From positions 1-64,000 of the forward strand of contig MCFE01000277.1 of assembly GCA_002104905.1 (NCBI GenBank): 64,000 nucleotides of DNA. The letters run 5' to 3'. Position numbers and translations under genes: made by a program. Each line of letters starts with the position of its first letter. Positions within the stretch are counted from its first letter, which is position 1. The notes beneath the pieces are model-generated. The model searched no databases, was not told where the DNA came from, and saw nothing but the letters and a program-made list of their open reading frames with translations. The stretch comes from Basidiobolus meristosporus CBS 931.73 (Eukaryota > Basidiobolomycota > Basidiobolomycetes > Basidiobolales > Basidiobolaceae). Below are positions 10,720-22,766 of the stretch, piece by piece.

Positions 10720-12030
10720 TATGGAAAATTATTGTCATGATCCCATCCAAAGGCTGTAGCAAATTCAAAGTTCTGTGACTAAGAGGTATTGATCTCATCA
10801 AGACTGCTTTAACTTTTCCTGATGCACTGCCTGGTCTTTCACCACTACTTTGTCTGAGTGTTTCTTGTAATGATCCATGTTTTCTTCTTGATAGATGCTG
10901 CTCTGATGCATCTGTTTTGGCTTACTTGTCCTTGCTGTCACTCTGCAGGCAACCTGACGCTTCTTTCCTGCTTGTTTTAGGCTCTCAGTGCAAGCTGTAA
11001 CTAGCTCCTGAGGTAGCTGCTTGTTACTATCACTACCATGTCCTTCACTCCTGCTTTAACTGAGTGATTCATGAGTAGAACTATGCTTTTTTCTTGGAAA
11101 ATGCTGTGTTGGTACATATGTGTCCGCCTGCTTTTCCCTTATTGGGCACTCTTCTAGCTACTTAATACCTCCTCAATGCTGGTTTGGAGCTTTTGGCCAT
11201 GCTTTTCACAGGCTTTTCAGAAGGCCGCTGGTTTTTAGTCATTGCGCCTTTGTTCATCAGCCCTTGATTAATTTTGCTATTCTTGCAATACTTTCTTAGT
11301 ATACCAATGCTGACCCACAATCAGTTTGCTTATTTGAATCCAGGATAATACTAAAAGAACAAGTCAAGCATGTTCTGCTGGCCTTGAGCTTGTGATTGTC
11401 CCATGGTATGCTAGCCCTAAGGTGTTGGCATGCTAGACTTCTAACTGCCTGCTGAATATGAGCCCACTCTTCATCATTGCACTTAATGGCTTCTCCAATC
11501 CTTATTGTATTTTAATTATTAGGCTTTAGTACAAACACTTGAATCTCTCCCTCCCATGTTGTGACAGGTTTCTCTGTAGGCTTTACCTTGGGTGCTGTTG
11601 TTGTGCTTCAAAGACTGTACAGTGTCCCTCTGCTGCTACATCAGGAAATGACTTAATTTTTGGTTGTGACATTGAGCAACTTGAGTTCCTTCTTTGCAGC
11701 AAAGATACTGCTTTCTCTACTAGGGAAATTGATTGCTCTACACCTTTTATCAACTCATCCTGTTTCTGGAGTACCTTTTGACTTCTTGAGGTCAATGGAT
11801 CCATCCTATCAGCCACTGCCTCAAATGCGTTGTTAAGGCATTTTATGAGCTGAGATCATTCTTGCTAATACAGGTGGGGGTGATATTGTGATGGCCACTT
11901 GCTGGTCTTCAACTGAAGGTTCTGCTTCTGCTACATTCTCATCTGCTTCAGCAATATGGTCAGCTTGCAGCTCTGCAGAGATTCCCTATTGCCTAATTAA
12001 CTGAGAGCCTGAGGAGTCTGCATTATTCCC
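10720..12030 (-). pseudogene. Accessory ORF of Plavaka-like element (unknown function)
   Basis: On the minus strand a broken coding region runs from about 12,030 down to 10,780. The best open part (11,816-11,583) reads MADRMDPLTSRSQKVLQKQD and continues with a hydrophilic, likely coiled-coil stretch ending in LLQRRN. Related pieces are at 32,071-32,180 (minus, GAVADRIDAMGQRNQE) and 33,120-33,430 (plus, ending GAVADGIYATVA). In each context where it can be judged it points away from the transposase N-terminal region, so I read it as a second, divergently transcribed gene of the element. No enzyme motif is visible. Confidence 0.45.
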
Positions 12031-13336
12031 TTCTGTGAGCACAATATCCACAGTGCTTTTTTTTGTTGTAGCCCTGCTTGTTGCACTGAATGTCAAAGCA
12101 AGTTGTTACCCAACAGTTCTTCTGCTGCTGTTGGTGGCTGGGTTTGGTAGGGAACCAGACAACTTTGCTTGATTTTTTGGTGGCATATATATGGAAGTGA
12201 GTCAAACCAAAGGGAAAATGGTGTTACATATACATGTGTATGTGGGCATTACTACATCCCAATCTCATCAGCAACATAACCTTCAAGTCATTCATGGATA
12301 TGAAGAGTTGGCACATGGAGGACAGCCAGGAGGAGTAGGAAAATACTGAGGACAAATGTGCACTTAGAGACACCTATTCCTATGGCATCAAGAAGCTAAG
12401 CCGCCTCAACATGTGAGTATTCACTTTAGTATTGCAATATGAGGTTGGGTGCCACAAGCAACTAATTTCTATTAGGGAAGTCCTACTAAGGTATGCCATA
12501 TTTCTCATGGCCACAAGCCAATTTCTACACCATTCAATGCAGAATTCACATCAACAAGAGCCAGAGTTCACCTATAAGGGGGACTAGAATTTGGCAGGGA
12601 GAAAGAATATATTGGTAATACTAAAAAGTTTGTTGCAATATTCAGGAGATACTCATGGCTTAAGTGGTGGCAACCAAGCATATGTTTGCAAGATATGTAT
12701 ATTACAAGCAATAAAAGGTACATGTCAACTTTCAAGTATCACATTAAAAAGCCGTAAAGTAGAGATTATAGAAGTATGTCAATTGCAGCAGGTGTGCATA
12801 TTAGTAAAGGCTAGTAAATAAGAGGCTATATTTTTTTGACTTTACTATCTGTGGAATACCCAAAGTAGTAGTGTGTAAGCAAATAAAGTAGGGCAATTCT
12901 ACTGTGGAATATATGAATGAACAAGGTAATGCTATTTGGGAAATTAGTACAGTAGCTGTGTACAGAAATAGCTGTAGGCTGCCATGCTGCCACAATAATG
13001 CTATTAGAGGCTTGCAATGATGATGTCAAAAAGCCTCAAGTTTCTTGTCATATAAGGCAATTGCATGTAATGGCCAGTTAGACCACTCAAATAGTTGCAG
13101 AGAGCGCCAAGACTGCAACAATGCCATGCCACCCTTACAAAATATTGGACAAAAACTGTTTTTTTTTTGACTTTACCTTGCTGTAAAATTAGCCAAATGC
13201 CCATTAAGATCCCCTCATATGATTGTGTAGATGGTCATTAATATTCAGCTGCTGATATTGTCATGATCTCCTGAAGGGATCTTGACAACTGATCCAGATC
13301 AGATCCAACCACAGAACCAAATTATTTTTCATAGGG
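12031..13336 (+). mobile_element. Plavaka-like element, internally deleted, with 3' end
   Basis: 12,031-12,235 matches the intergenic/promoter part of the element (compare 33,530-33,720: GCATATATATGGAAGTGAGT). From about 12,270 it continues with C-terminal transposase sequence (GGCACATGGAGGACAGCCAG as at 38,830; TATGCCATATTTCTC; GCAACCAAGCATATGTTTGC) and ends in the inverted terminal sequence ..CCAAATTATTTTTCATAGGG at 13,336. The N-terminal and central transposase regions are missing. Confidence 0.5.
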
Positions 13337-13359
13337 TTTCTGCAGCATCCAATATAGAA

Positions 13360-13575
13360 TTCCCATCATGAAAAGCTAGAGTGCTCCTAGAAGGGAGACT
13401 AGAGTCAAGCAGGGAGCAGGAGTATATTGGCTAAGCTTCAAGGAGTTAGATATTCAGATGGTAATCATGGTACAAGTGGCAGCAACCTAGCATATATTTG
13501 CAAACACACTCATTGTCACAGTCTGGCATATGTGTATGTAGGTATCACAGTATGTTCAGTTGCAGTTCAGCACAT
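13360..13575 (+). pseudogene. Plavaka-like transposase C-terminal fragment
   Basis: AGTGCTCCTAGAAGGGAGAC, GAGTATATTGGCTAAGCTTC and the GGCAGCAACC..CATATATTTGC stretch align with 39,085-39,215 (plus) and with the reverse of 41,880-42,000. Only the C-terminal part is present. Confidence 0.45.
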
Positions 13576-14214
13576 GACTGTCTTAACTTCACCCCTACCA
13601 GTACTTGCAAGTGCATTTTCAGCTTTTGACTGAGCTTGAATGAGGAAGTCAGGTGCAATGACCAATTGGTCATATGTACTTGCACAGATTAATAAAGCAA
13701 TAGACAAGAGTCCAAGTAATGAGATAACCCTTATGACAAACACATTGGTCCCACTGGTTGATTCATTCTGAACCACCCATTAGCAAAACAAAATGATGCC
13801 ATTATACTGTCAGCTGCTTAGAATTCTTGATTTTTTTTAGATCGTATACAGGATAGTGGCAGAGTCTTGCTGTTTTAACTGCAAAATAACAATATGCTTT
13901 CGACAAGGTGTTGAGAGTTTGCTATGCTGGCAAGGCATTAGAATAGACTTAATGCAGACTTCTATTAGTATTATCAGCATAGTGTGGTGGCCAAAAGCCA
14001 GTCTTGTACAATGTAGCTGTACCAATTTGCCATGCAGTGTTTAACTGTGTACCACTTCTTGTGACATTTATATATTCACATTTAGGATTATGTCTCCTGA
14101 TACGGCCACCCACTATTACCAGGGGTATTGCACACATACTTCAAACAAAAGTTAGCTAAAGCCACATACTTACTAGACACTTCATATGCACATAGCAGCA
14201 GCAATTATTACACA
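13576..14214 (-). repeat. Degenerate Plavaka-like sequence, minus orientation
   Basis: The right half (about 14,010-14,214, GTACCAATTTGCCA.. to ..CATATGCACATAGC) resembles 41,590-41,775 and continues beyond the solo LTR at 14,582. The left half (13,576-13,840) is unassigned. A 69-aa minus frame at 13,776-13,567 has one hydrophobic segment (VISLLGLLSIALLICAS), but I cannot link it to a family. Confidence 0.35.
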
Positions 14215-14581
14215 TGATGTGATCTAACACTTGAATATTATGCTAGATCAGTGTTTAGTCAAATCAATTAGTTTTATGCTTAGCCTATCAGTATAGCATT
14301 CTTATTCATCAAATCAGTAGTATTATTCAGTAGATGAATCAGCAGATCCTTGTCAGACAGAAATCAATATAGTAAGCAAGATCCAAATAGATGATGATGA
14401 TATAATCAAATGAGTTGTAAGCCATAACCTTCATTAGGAAATACAATTGGTCAGCAATTTTCTGGAAGAATGTATATAAGGAGCTGCTGGAACCTCAGTA
14501 AAAATCAGTTCAAGCTGTAGCAATTACAATAATAGCTAGACTCCTAGTTCCTCGGCAACTCTTACATCAAGACTGATGACA
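14215..14581 (+). repeat. Solo LTR of the gypsy A-D family
   Basis: About 367 bp, equivalent to the element D LTR over its whole length, including CAGATCCTTGTCAGACAGAA, AATGTATATAAGGAGCTGC and the AGTAAAAATCAGTTCAAGCT stretch. No internal gypsy sequence is adjacent. Flanks read CACA and CACC, an imperfect 4-bp duplication. It splits a Plavaka C-terminal fragment (compare 41,760-41,870). Confidence 0.75.
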
Positions 14582-15206
14582 CACCTCCATCATCACAACT
14601 TAACAGATTTTCAGTGTAATATTTGCAAAGATGCCATATAGCTTGTATGCTGGTAATATTTATGTCTTGCATGCACATAGTGAGTGACAGCACCTCTGCC
14701 AGGAATAACTTTTAAACATCTGCAAAATACTTCAGGTACTTGGCCAGTTTATTTCTTATCCCACTTAGATTCAAGCCCTCCCTAAAGGTGTCCACTGGTG
14801 CTTGTTTTTGTGCATTTTGTGATCAAAGGTGTAGAAGTTGACTTATACCCAGAAAGACCAAGCACCTTACGCTAAGTTTGTTACAACACAAATAAAAACT
14901 TGTTGTCTCTAGCCCAATATTGCCTTTCTTGACTGATGGTTTATTAAGGATGTACTATTCCCATACAAACAATTTAAATGTAACCGTAAAAATTTTATTT
15001 GGTATATGTTGTAAGAACTGTATTTCTCTAGTGGAGCAACCTAAACACTCAGGAGTAAATATATTCAACAGGACAATTATCAACCATGGTGAGGGCATAA
15101 GCTCTGCATAAGCAGAGATAATTAAATATGTAAGAGAACATAAAAATTCTCCTGTAACACAAATACATCAATCAAATTTCACAAATAATATAAATTACTT
15201 TCTAAT
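14582..15206. other. Plavaka fragment followed by unassigned sequence
   Basis: 14,582-14,700 continues the minus-orientation C-terminal Plavaka sequence interrupted by the solo LTR (ATCACAACTTAACAGATTTTC as in 41,795). From about 14,750 to 15,206 I see only AT-rich sequence with short frames (largest 14,920-15,111) and no recognised family. Confidence 0.4.
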
Positions 15207-15680
15207 GGAATAAACATGCTCCATTCTACCATGCCAGGGTGTGCAGCACAATCTGCAGCTGTTAGCAATGTTCAGGTGTGACACCATAGCTAGCAGTAGG
15301 CAAGATTGCTATTGAACAATTTTGCACTATGTGGGACAGTCTTGCACATTACAGCACAGTCTGACTCAATGAGGTTGGCAACAATAGTGGCTCTAACTTG
15401 TAATGTTTGCATCATAGGTGCAATCAGATCACACTGTTATAGCAGGTAAAATCCAGTATTGGATATGATTCTTTGATGTAATTCAAAATAAATGCATATT
15501 ACTATACAAACTTCACTAACACTTACCATTTTGGCTACCATCACACCATTTGGGTGTCAGAAAGTGATCAGTTTAAAAGTATCCTGAAGCTATGAGCCTA
15601 CCATTGGTTCTTTGGCCAATACAGAAGCTACCTGAGCTGCCATCAAGTATCCTATTTTGCCACTCAGTAAGTAAATCCCT
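15207..15680 (+). repeat. Left part of a Harbinger-like element
   Basis: It aligns with 6,828-7,290: the terminal TGCTCCATTCTACCATGCC, CAATTTTGCACTATGTGGGA, AGGTAAAATCCAGTATTGGA and CACTTACCATTTTGGCTACC all have counterparts. The terminal repeat is more diverged than in element 1. It stops where the CCCTATGA terminus of a Plavaka piece begins at 15,681, so that piece probably inserted here or the two were joined by rearrangement. Confidence 0.6.
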
Positions 15681-16048
15681 CCCTATGACAAATAATTTGG
15701 TCATACAGTAGATCCAATCTGGATCAGCTATCAGGATCCTGCTTGTAGACCATCCTAATACCAGCAGCTTGGAGTTAGTGACCCTCTCAACAATTCTGAA
15801 GCAGGATCATAACAGCATTTGGCTAATTTTACTGCCAAATAAAATTAGAAAACTGGATGGGGTTGAATCAGTGCTGAAGCAATAATTGAGTGGCGTTGTT
15901 GTGGCATTGATGTGCTCTACAACTATTCTAAATGGATCTAACCAGCCAGTACGTCCAGTTGCCTTATATGGCAAAAAGCTTGATGGTGTTTTGATGGCCT
16001 TATTGCTAGTCGCCAATGGCTTTATTGCAGCATCATTGTGGCTTACAG
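15681..16048 (-). repeat. 3'-terminal piece of a Plavaka-like element
   Basis: Starts CCCTATGACAAATAATTTGG and continues GCTATCAGGATCCTGC, CAGCTTGGAGTTAGTGACCC and AACCAGCCAGTACGTCCAG, parallel to 970-1,328 and 41,237-41,600. It ends at 16,048, where a reverse family U LTR begins. Confidence 0.5.
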
Positions 16049-16362
16049 TGTTATGAATAGACACACAGCAGGAGAGTAGAGCTGGGCAAAGCATGACTAG
16101 GAAAGTACATAGGTGTGGATCAACAAGGCAAGGCAGATTTCCAAGTCAAGGTTGCTTATTCAAGACCTGCGTTTATCAGACTAAGGAATAAATATGGGGG
16201 ATAGGACTAAATATACTTTTTGGTAATATGGATGCCACAAGATATTGGCTAATACTGGTGGGGCTCTAGGGTAAGCCACAGTGAGTGTGCCAAGATAGAA
16301 ATACACTAAAGAACAAACTAGAATATCAAATGGGGATATGTCAAGGTTCACCTGATCATGAG
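16049..16362 (-). repeat. Truncated family U LTR
   Basis: TGTTATGAATAGACACACAG at 16,049 is the reverse complement of the end of the solo LTR at 2,173-2,701 (..TGTGTCTATTCATAACA). The match continues through GGAGAGTAGAGC, CAAGACCTG and a reversed TATA region to about 16,362, where it meets gypsy B sequence inside RNase H. The LTR 5' part is missing. Confidence 0.7.
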
Positions 16363-18960
16363 ACCTGGTCAAGGCAACAGGATAGTCCTTTCCCTTGTGT
16401 TCTTGGCTCTACACTCCACTAATTGCATAATCTGAAGCATCTGTGCACAGAGTGAACTCTTTTCTGAAGTTTGGTATTCTTAAGCCTGGCAGCTTAGCAA
16501 GCTCATTCTTGAGCATCTGAAATGCAGTCTCACAGGCTATGTCCCACTTGTAGGTGTTGTCTTCCTTGAGGATATCAGTTAAAGGGGCTGCAATACTTGC
16601 AAAGGACTTGACAAATCTCCAATAATAGGATGCCATTCCAAGGAACAATCTGAGTTCTGATATGCTATGGGGCTGCTTCAAATTCTTGATAACTTCAACC
16701 TTCTTAGAGTCTAAGGTCACTCCTGTGCTAGTCACTATGTGCCCCAGATATTCAACATGTTCCTTGAAGAATTCACACTTGGCTAGCTTTCCATATAGCT
16801 TGTTCTCTCTTAGCTTCTTCAAGACCTTTTCAATGTGCACCAAGTGATCCTCTATTGTCTTGCTGTATATCAGTACATCATCTAGGTAGATTATGACAAA
16901 CTTGTCTAAGTACTCCTTGAAGACAGTCTGCATCAGGGTCATGAATGTTGCAGGGGCATTGGTGAGGCCAAAACTCAAGACTGAGTACTTGTAATGTCCA
17001 TATCTGGTCCTAAATGCTGTCTTAGGGTTGTCTGCTGGCTTCACCCTAATCTGGTTGTATCCTGACATGAGGTCAATTTTGCTGAAAATAGTGGCTGCAT
17101 TGAGTTGTTCCAAAAGCTCATCAATACAAGGTATGGGGTACTTATTCTTCATGGTAACTGATCTGAGGGCTCTTTAGTCAATGCATGTTCCAGGTGTTCA
17201 ATCCTTCTTTTTCACAAAAAGCACTGGTACTCCTCAAGGTGACTTGCTGGGTCTGATGTATCCTTGCTCCAATAGCTGATCAATTTGTCTCTCCATTTCC
17301 TCCAATTCCAATGAACTCATTCTGTAAGGTGTCTTGCTCACTGAAGGGCTATCTCCTGTGTCAATGGCATGATCCATGTCTCTAACTGGTGGTAGGCTTT
17401 CAAGCTCATCTGGAAACACATCTGAATATTTCTTCAAGAGAGTCTGGACCTGCTGGGGTGCTGGGGTAGAGAAATCCTCCTGTAATACCACCATGAGGAC
17501 CATCTGGGTACCTTTCTAAAAGCTCTACAGAACTGGGTTGTGCTAATTCACTTGTCTCACACATACTGGAATTGACCAAGTTGAAATCCTGCCTTGCAGG
17601 TAATAGCTATAGGTCTTGTTGTCCTTTTGGATCTGAGTAGCATGGGTTCTCAAGTTGATTGAGGGATTACAACAAAATAGCCAGGTTTTTCCAAGTACAA
17701 GGTCAAACTTGCAGTTCCCAAGTATATAAGCCTGTAGGTCTTCTTCATAGTCATTGATCTTCATTCTTACTGGCTGGATAATACGGTTGATTATGTGAGA
17801 GTTCCCATCAGCTGTGGAGACTGAAGTTGATTTGGTAGGTTCCAAGTTGATTCCAGCTTTCAAGGCAAATTGTTCTGACATGTATTCATGTGATGCTCCT
17901 GAGTCAATCATGATCTTGGCAGGTACTCCATTGATTACTCCATTTAAGTACAATAACATCCCTGAGTTTGAGGTCATTTGGGCCAAGTACTCTTCTGTCA
18001 TATGGAAGGTGAGTTCCATGTCTTCTTCAAGCTCATCTTCCACATTTCTGTATTCATGGGACTCAATATGGTTGAAGGTTCTTGTTGGCTGGTGTCCATT
18101 TTTTCTCTGAGGGCAGTACTTTGCAATATGTCCCTGCTGGTGGCAATTGATGCAAAGTCCTTTCTTCTTATATTCTTCTGAGGTAGGATTCTTCTGCCTA
18201 GCATCTATTTCTATTGACACTGATTCTGATTGTCTACTTTCATAGTGATTGTAGCCTCTCTGATTAGTCATTGTGGGCTTCCCAACTCCAAACATAGCTC
18301 AGTCATAGACAATGGCAATCTTGATTGCTTCTTCAATAGTCTGAGGTCTTCAATAATTCACTTCCTTGCGAGTTCCTTCTTTCAACCATCAATAAAGTAT
18401 TCAACTTAATCCAGGGGGTCCATTCTTTCAATTTGTCCAACTAGACATCTGTACTCATAGATATATTCTTGAACCATTCCTTTCTGTCTGACTGTCTTTT
18501 ACTTCCTTCTCAGTAGTGTCTGCTGGTGTGGAGGTTCAAAAGCATTCTGAATTTCCAACACAAACTCATCCCAGGTAGAGATTATAGAGCATCCCATCAT
18601 AGTAGCTGACCTGATCTTGTTGTGGTACCACTGTAAAGCTGCATCTGGCAGGTAAGAGGTGGCATCATGTAACTTGCTTTCTGGAGCAATTCCCTTAGCC
18701 TTAAAAGTTTCTTCAATCTGTAAGAGCTAAGTTCCCAGGTTTTCATTGACTTTACCATGGTACCAGTTGGCCCTCACACTAAAGTTGCTCTTGACAGGGC
18801 CTTGCAGGCTCTGAGCCATGGTAGTCATTCCTTGTTGCTGTTGGCTGAGGATCTGCAGTAACTGTTGCTGTTGGGCCAGAATTTGCTGCATGGCATTCTT
18901 CTATTCTTGATTATCCAACATCTTGAGGGTTGTTTCTTCTTTCTTCAGGAGAAAGGTTTC
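16363..18960 (-). pseudogene. gag-pol remnant of gypsy element B
   Basis: gag/protease frame 18,295-17,543 (250 aa): MFGVGKPTMTNQRGYNHY, zinc knuckle CINCHQQGHIAKYC, and protease active site IMIDSGASHEYMSEQ, which looks intact. Then 17,503-17,234 (RT N-terminus, [20 protein letters not shown]) and 17,152-16,409 (247 aa RT and start of RNase H) with an intact catalytic motif YLDDVLIYSK (about 16,880) and LCTDASDYAISGV. Frames are separated by stops. The RT block is the best preserved RT in the window. Confidence 0.85.
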
Positions 18961-18979
18961 TGGTTATTACTGCTACCAA

Positions 18980-19343
18980 TGTTACAAGTCTTAGTATAAG
19001 AGTTGTAGAGGAATAGGGAGTTTAGCTAGTATTGTATTCACTAAAACTTGAACTGGTCTTTATTGTGGTTCCAGCAGCTCCTTATGTACATTTTGCCAGA
19101 TCAATTGCTGACTAATTGTATTTCCTAATGTAGGCTGTGGCTGATGACTCATTTGATCACATCATCATCACCCAATAAGATCCTACTTAATATATCTATT
19201 TCTGTCTGATAAGGATCTACTGATTAATTTGCTGACTCATGCTACTGATTTGAAAGCTAATACTGATATACTGATAGGCTAACCATATAAATAGTTGATT
19301 AAAAACAGACCTAACCTAAACATTGAAGCAGTAAATCATAACA
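18980..19343 (-). repeat. LTR shared by gypsy elements B and C
   Basis: 364 bp, on + reading TGTTACAAGTC.. to ..AATCATAACA. To its left is the primer-binding site and gag of B; to its right is a purine tract (minus AGTAGGGGAGAA) and integrase of C. A single LTR therefore serves as 5' LTR of B and 3' LTR of C. Confidence 0.9.
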
Positions 19344-20953
19344 TTCTCCCCTACTAAAGTTGAGAGGGTTCTCCTGAATCTCTTTCCTTATGATACCAAT
19401 ATATTGTGGTTCAGTATGATCTGCAAGTCTTGCAAGCTTGAGAATGTCCCTATGCACTAAGTATTCCTGGATATTGCCTTGTTTGTCCATTAGTTGGTAA
19501 GTTGCAAATAGACATTCTTTGATGATCTTGAATGGTCCTGTCTGTTGTGGCTCAAACTTCCTCCAAGTGCTGTTTCTTAGCAATACAAAATTCCCATCTG
19601 TCAATGCTTCTGGTGCTATAGTCTTGTCAAATCTCTGCTTCATCTTTTCTGCACTTTGAGATGCTTTGTTCTGTGCCCCTTGACATCTTTGTTTCAGCTG
19701 CCGGTGTTTACTTGGCTGACTGAGCTCATCTTCTAAGGTGTCTGTAAGCTTTGGTTGTGTGAGATCTCCTGGAATCCTTGGTTCACATCCATACACTAAG
19801 TAAAATGGCAATTGTTGGGTGGTGTTGTATACTCTAACTCTGCATGCAATGAGTCCTTGGTCTATATACTCATCCCATCTACTGACAGCTCCATTTGCAT
19901 ACTTGGTCACCATTTTTCCAAATAATCCATTAAACTGTGCAGTGACTTCATTAGTTCTGGGGTGATATGCCAAGGTTTTCAAGTGTTTGATTGACTGCAT
20001 TTCCAGGTAAGCTTCCAATGTCTTTGCCATAAAGTTTGCTCCTCTATGGGATAGAATCTCCACAGGGCATCCAGACTTCATAAGCATCTCATGGTAGACA
20101 AAACTTGCAACTTCTTGTTTACTGGCTACAGGTACTGCTTTAGCCACTAGCCATTTTGTGGCCTGGTCAAATGCTACTAGAATTCAAAGGTTGCATTTCC
20201 TGGTAGTTGGCAGTCTTCCAATGAAGTTAATTCCCCATCTTTCAGATGGTCTTACTGGCTCCAAGGGAAAGAGTTTGGCAATTTCTTGTGGCTGGCCTTG
20301 ATTGATTTGGCAGTTTGGCAGGTTTTAACTGGCTTCTCAATGTCATGTTTCAATCTGGGCCACCATGCTCTGGCTCTCACAAGGCAATAGGTTCCTTCAA
20401 TCCCAAGATGACCATATCCATTGTGTAGCTTATATATTAAATCCAGGCAAGCAACATAAGGGCAATAGGCAATAGGGCTTCCAACAACAATTTGGTAGAG
20501 TGCTTCATCCTGTACTACAAATTTGCTAGCTTCCAAATTGAGTTGTGCAACTTGTTCTACTCTTGATAAGGCATCAGAAACTGTGTTGTTTTTTCCAGGG
20601 CAGTAGACAATCTCCAATTCAAATAGATGAATGTATTCACTCCATTGTGACATTCTTCTAGAAATTACCTTCTGAATAAGTATATACTTGAGCAAGGCAT
20701 GATCAGTCTTCATGATGCATTTGAATCCTTCAATATAGCATATCCATTTCTTCAGACAGTGTATTATAGCAAGCATCTCCTTCTCATGCACTGCATAGTT
20801 GTTTTCTGCTGAGTTCAGTTTCTTGGATTCAAAGGCAAATAGGTAGTTCTTTCCCTTGTGTTCTTGGCTCAGCACTCCACCAATTGCATAGTCTGAAGCA
20901 TCTGTGCACAGAGTAAACTCTTTCCTGAAGTCAGGTATTCTTAAGCTTAGCAG

Positions 20954-21300
20954 TGTTGAAATATTAGAGAGATATACTGGAAGTTAATTGGAGAATTAGA
21001 AGATTTACATAATATTCACTTGTTATTTTATTGAGTTACAACACAGTATTTACACTTGTTGCAGAACTACATGAATGTAACTATTGGTACCTGTTAGGTG
21101 AGTCCTAGGAGTACATGTGCCAAGTTTCAGCTCATTTGGACAAGTTTCAAATTTTCCTAAAACTCTGTACTTCTCTGATTCCTAATAATTAGCATATATC
21201 TTACAAACTAATTTCTAAGTTAATAATCTGAGATACATCACTTAACTTAGTGCTAGTTCATAATATATTAATAATTAGGTAGATTCCTAATTTTTCAACA
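20954..21300. mobile_element. Solo LTR, family T, inserted in element C pol
   Basis: 347 bp, TGTTGAAATATTAG.. to ..CTAATTTTTCAACA, with inverted TGTTGAAA/TTTTTCAACA ends. Gypsy B has uninterrupted sequence here (TTAAGCCTGGCAGCTTAG). The flanks are AGCAG (20,949-20,953) and GGCAG (21,301-21,305): a 5-bp duplication with one G-to-A change. No other copy of this LTR was noticed in the window. Confidence 0.75.
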
Positions 21301-22766
21301 GGCAGCTTAGCAAGGTCATTCTTGAGTGTCTGGAAGGCAGTCTCACAAGCTATGTCCCTCTTGTAGGTATAGTCTTTCTTGAGGATATAAGTTAAAGGGG
21401 CTGCAATACTTGCAAATGACTTGACAAATCCCCAATAATAGGAAACCATTCCAAGGAATGATCAAAGTTCTGATATGATATGGGGCTGCTTCAAATTCTT
21501 GATAACTTCAACCTTCTTAGGATCCAAGGTCACTCCTGTGCTAGTCACTATGTGTCCCAGATATTCAGCATGTTCCTTGAAGAATTCACACTTGGGTAGC
21601 TTGCCATAAAGCTTGTTCTCTCTTAGCTTCTTCAAGACCTTTTCAATGTGCATGATGTGATCCTCTTTTGTCTTGCTGTGTATGAATATATCATCTAGGT
21701 AGATTATCACAAACTTGTCTAAGTACTCCTGGAAGACTGACTGCATCAGGGTCATGAATGTTGCAGGGGCATTGGTGAGGCCAAAATGCAAGACTGAGCA
21801 CTTATAATGTCCATAACTGGCCCTGAATGCTGTCTTAATGATGTCTTCTGGCTTCACCTTAATCTGCTTGTATCCTGATATGAGGTCAATCTTGCTGAAA
21901 AAGTGGCTCCATTGAGTTGGTCCAAAATCTGATCAATCCAGGTTATGGGGTACTTATTCTTTACTGTAACTGAGAAAAGGGCTCTGTAGTCCATGCACAT
22001 CACAAGCATTGCATCCTTCTTCTTCACAAAAAGTGCCGGTGCTGCCCAAGGTGACTTGCTAGGTCTGATATATTCTTTCTGAATAACTGATCTATTGGTC
22101 TCTTCATCTATTCCAACTCCAATTAAATTATTGTGTAAGGTGTTGTACTCACTGGAGGGCTATCTCCCATGTCAATGGCATGATCCATGCCTCTGACTGG
22201 TGTTAGGCTTACAAGTTCATCTGGAAATACGTCTGAATATTCCTTCAAATGAGTCTGGACATTCTGTGGTACTTAAGTAGAGGAATCCTCATGTAATACT
22301 ACCATGAGGAACATCTGTCTGCCTTTTCCAAGTGCTGAACAGAGCTGGGTCTTGCTAAGTGTGCTTGTTTCACACACACTGGAATTGACCAAGTTGAAAT
22401 CCAGTCTGGCAGGTAATAGCTCATAGGCCTTGTTGTCCTTCTGGGTGTGAGTAGCATGAGTTCCCCAGTTGATGGATAGATTACAATAAAATAGCCAGGT
22501 TTCCCAGGTACAAGGTCCAACTTGCAGTTTTCAAATACATGGGTGGGTAGATCTTTGTCATAGTCATTGATTTTCATCCTTACTGGCTGAGTAATATGGT
22601 TGATTATGTGAAAGTTCCCATCAGCTGTTGAGACTGAAATTCATTCTGTGTGTTCCAAGTTGATTCCAGCTTTTAACGCAATTGCTCTGACATGAGCTCA
22701 TGCAATGCTCCTGAGTCAATCATGATCTTGACAGATACTCCAATGATTACTCCATTCAAATATAAT

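Larger units (their letters stand above)
16363..19343 (-). mobile_element. Ty3/gypsy retrotransposon B (truncated)
   Basis: On the minus strand: LTR 18,980-19,343, primer-binding site 18,963-18,979, gag, protease and RT, ending in the first part of RNase H at about 16,363 where a family U LTR abuts. RNase H remainder, integrase and its own 3' LTR are missing. Its LTR is at the same time the 3' LTR of element C. Confidence 0.85.
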
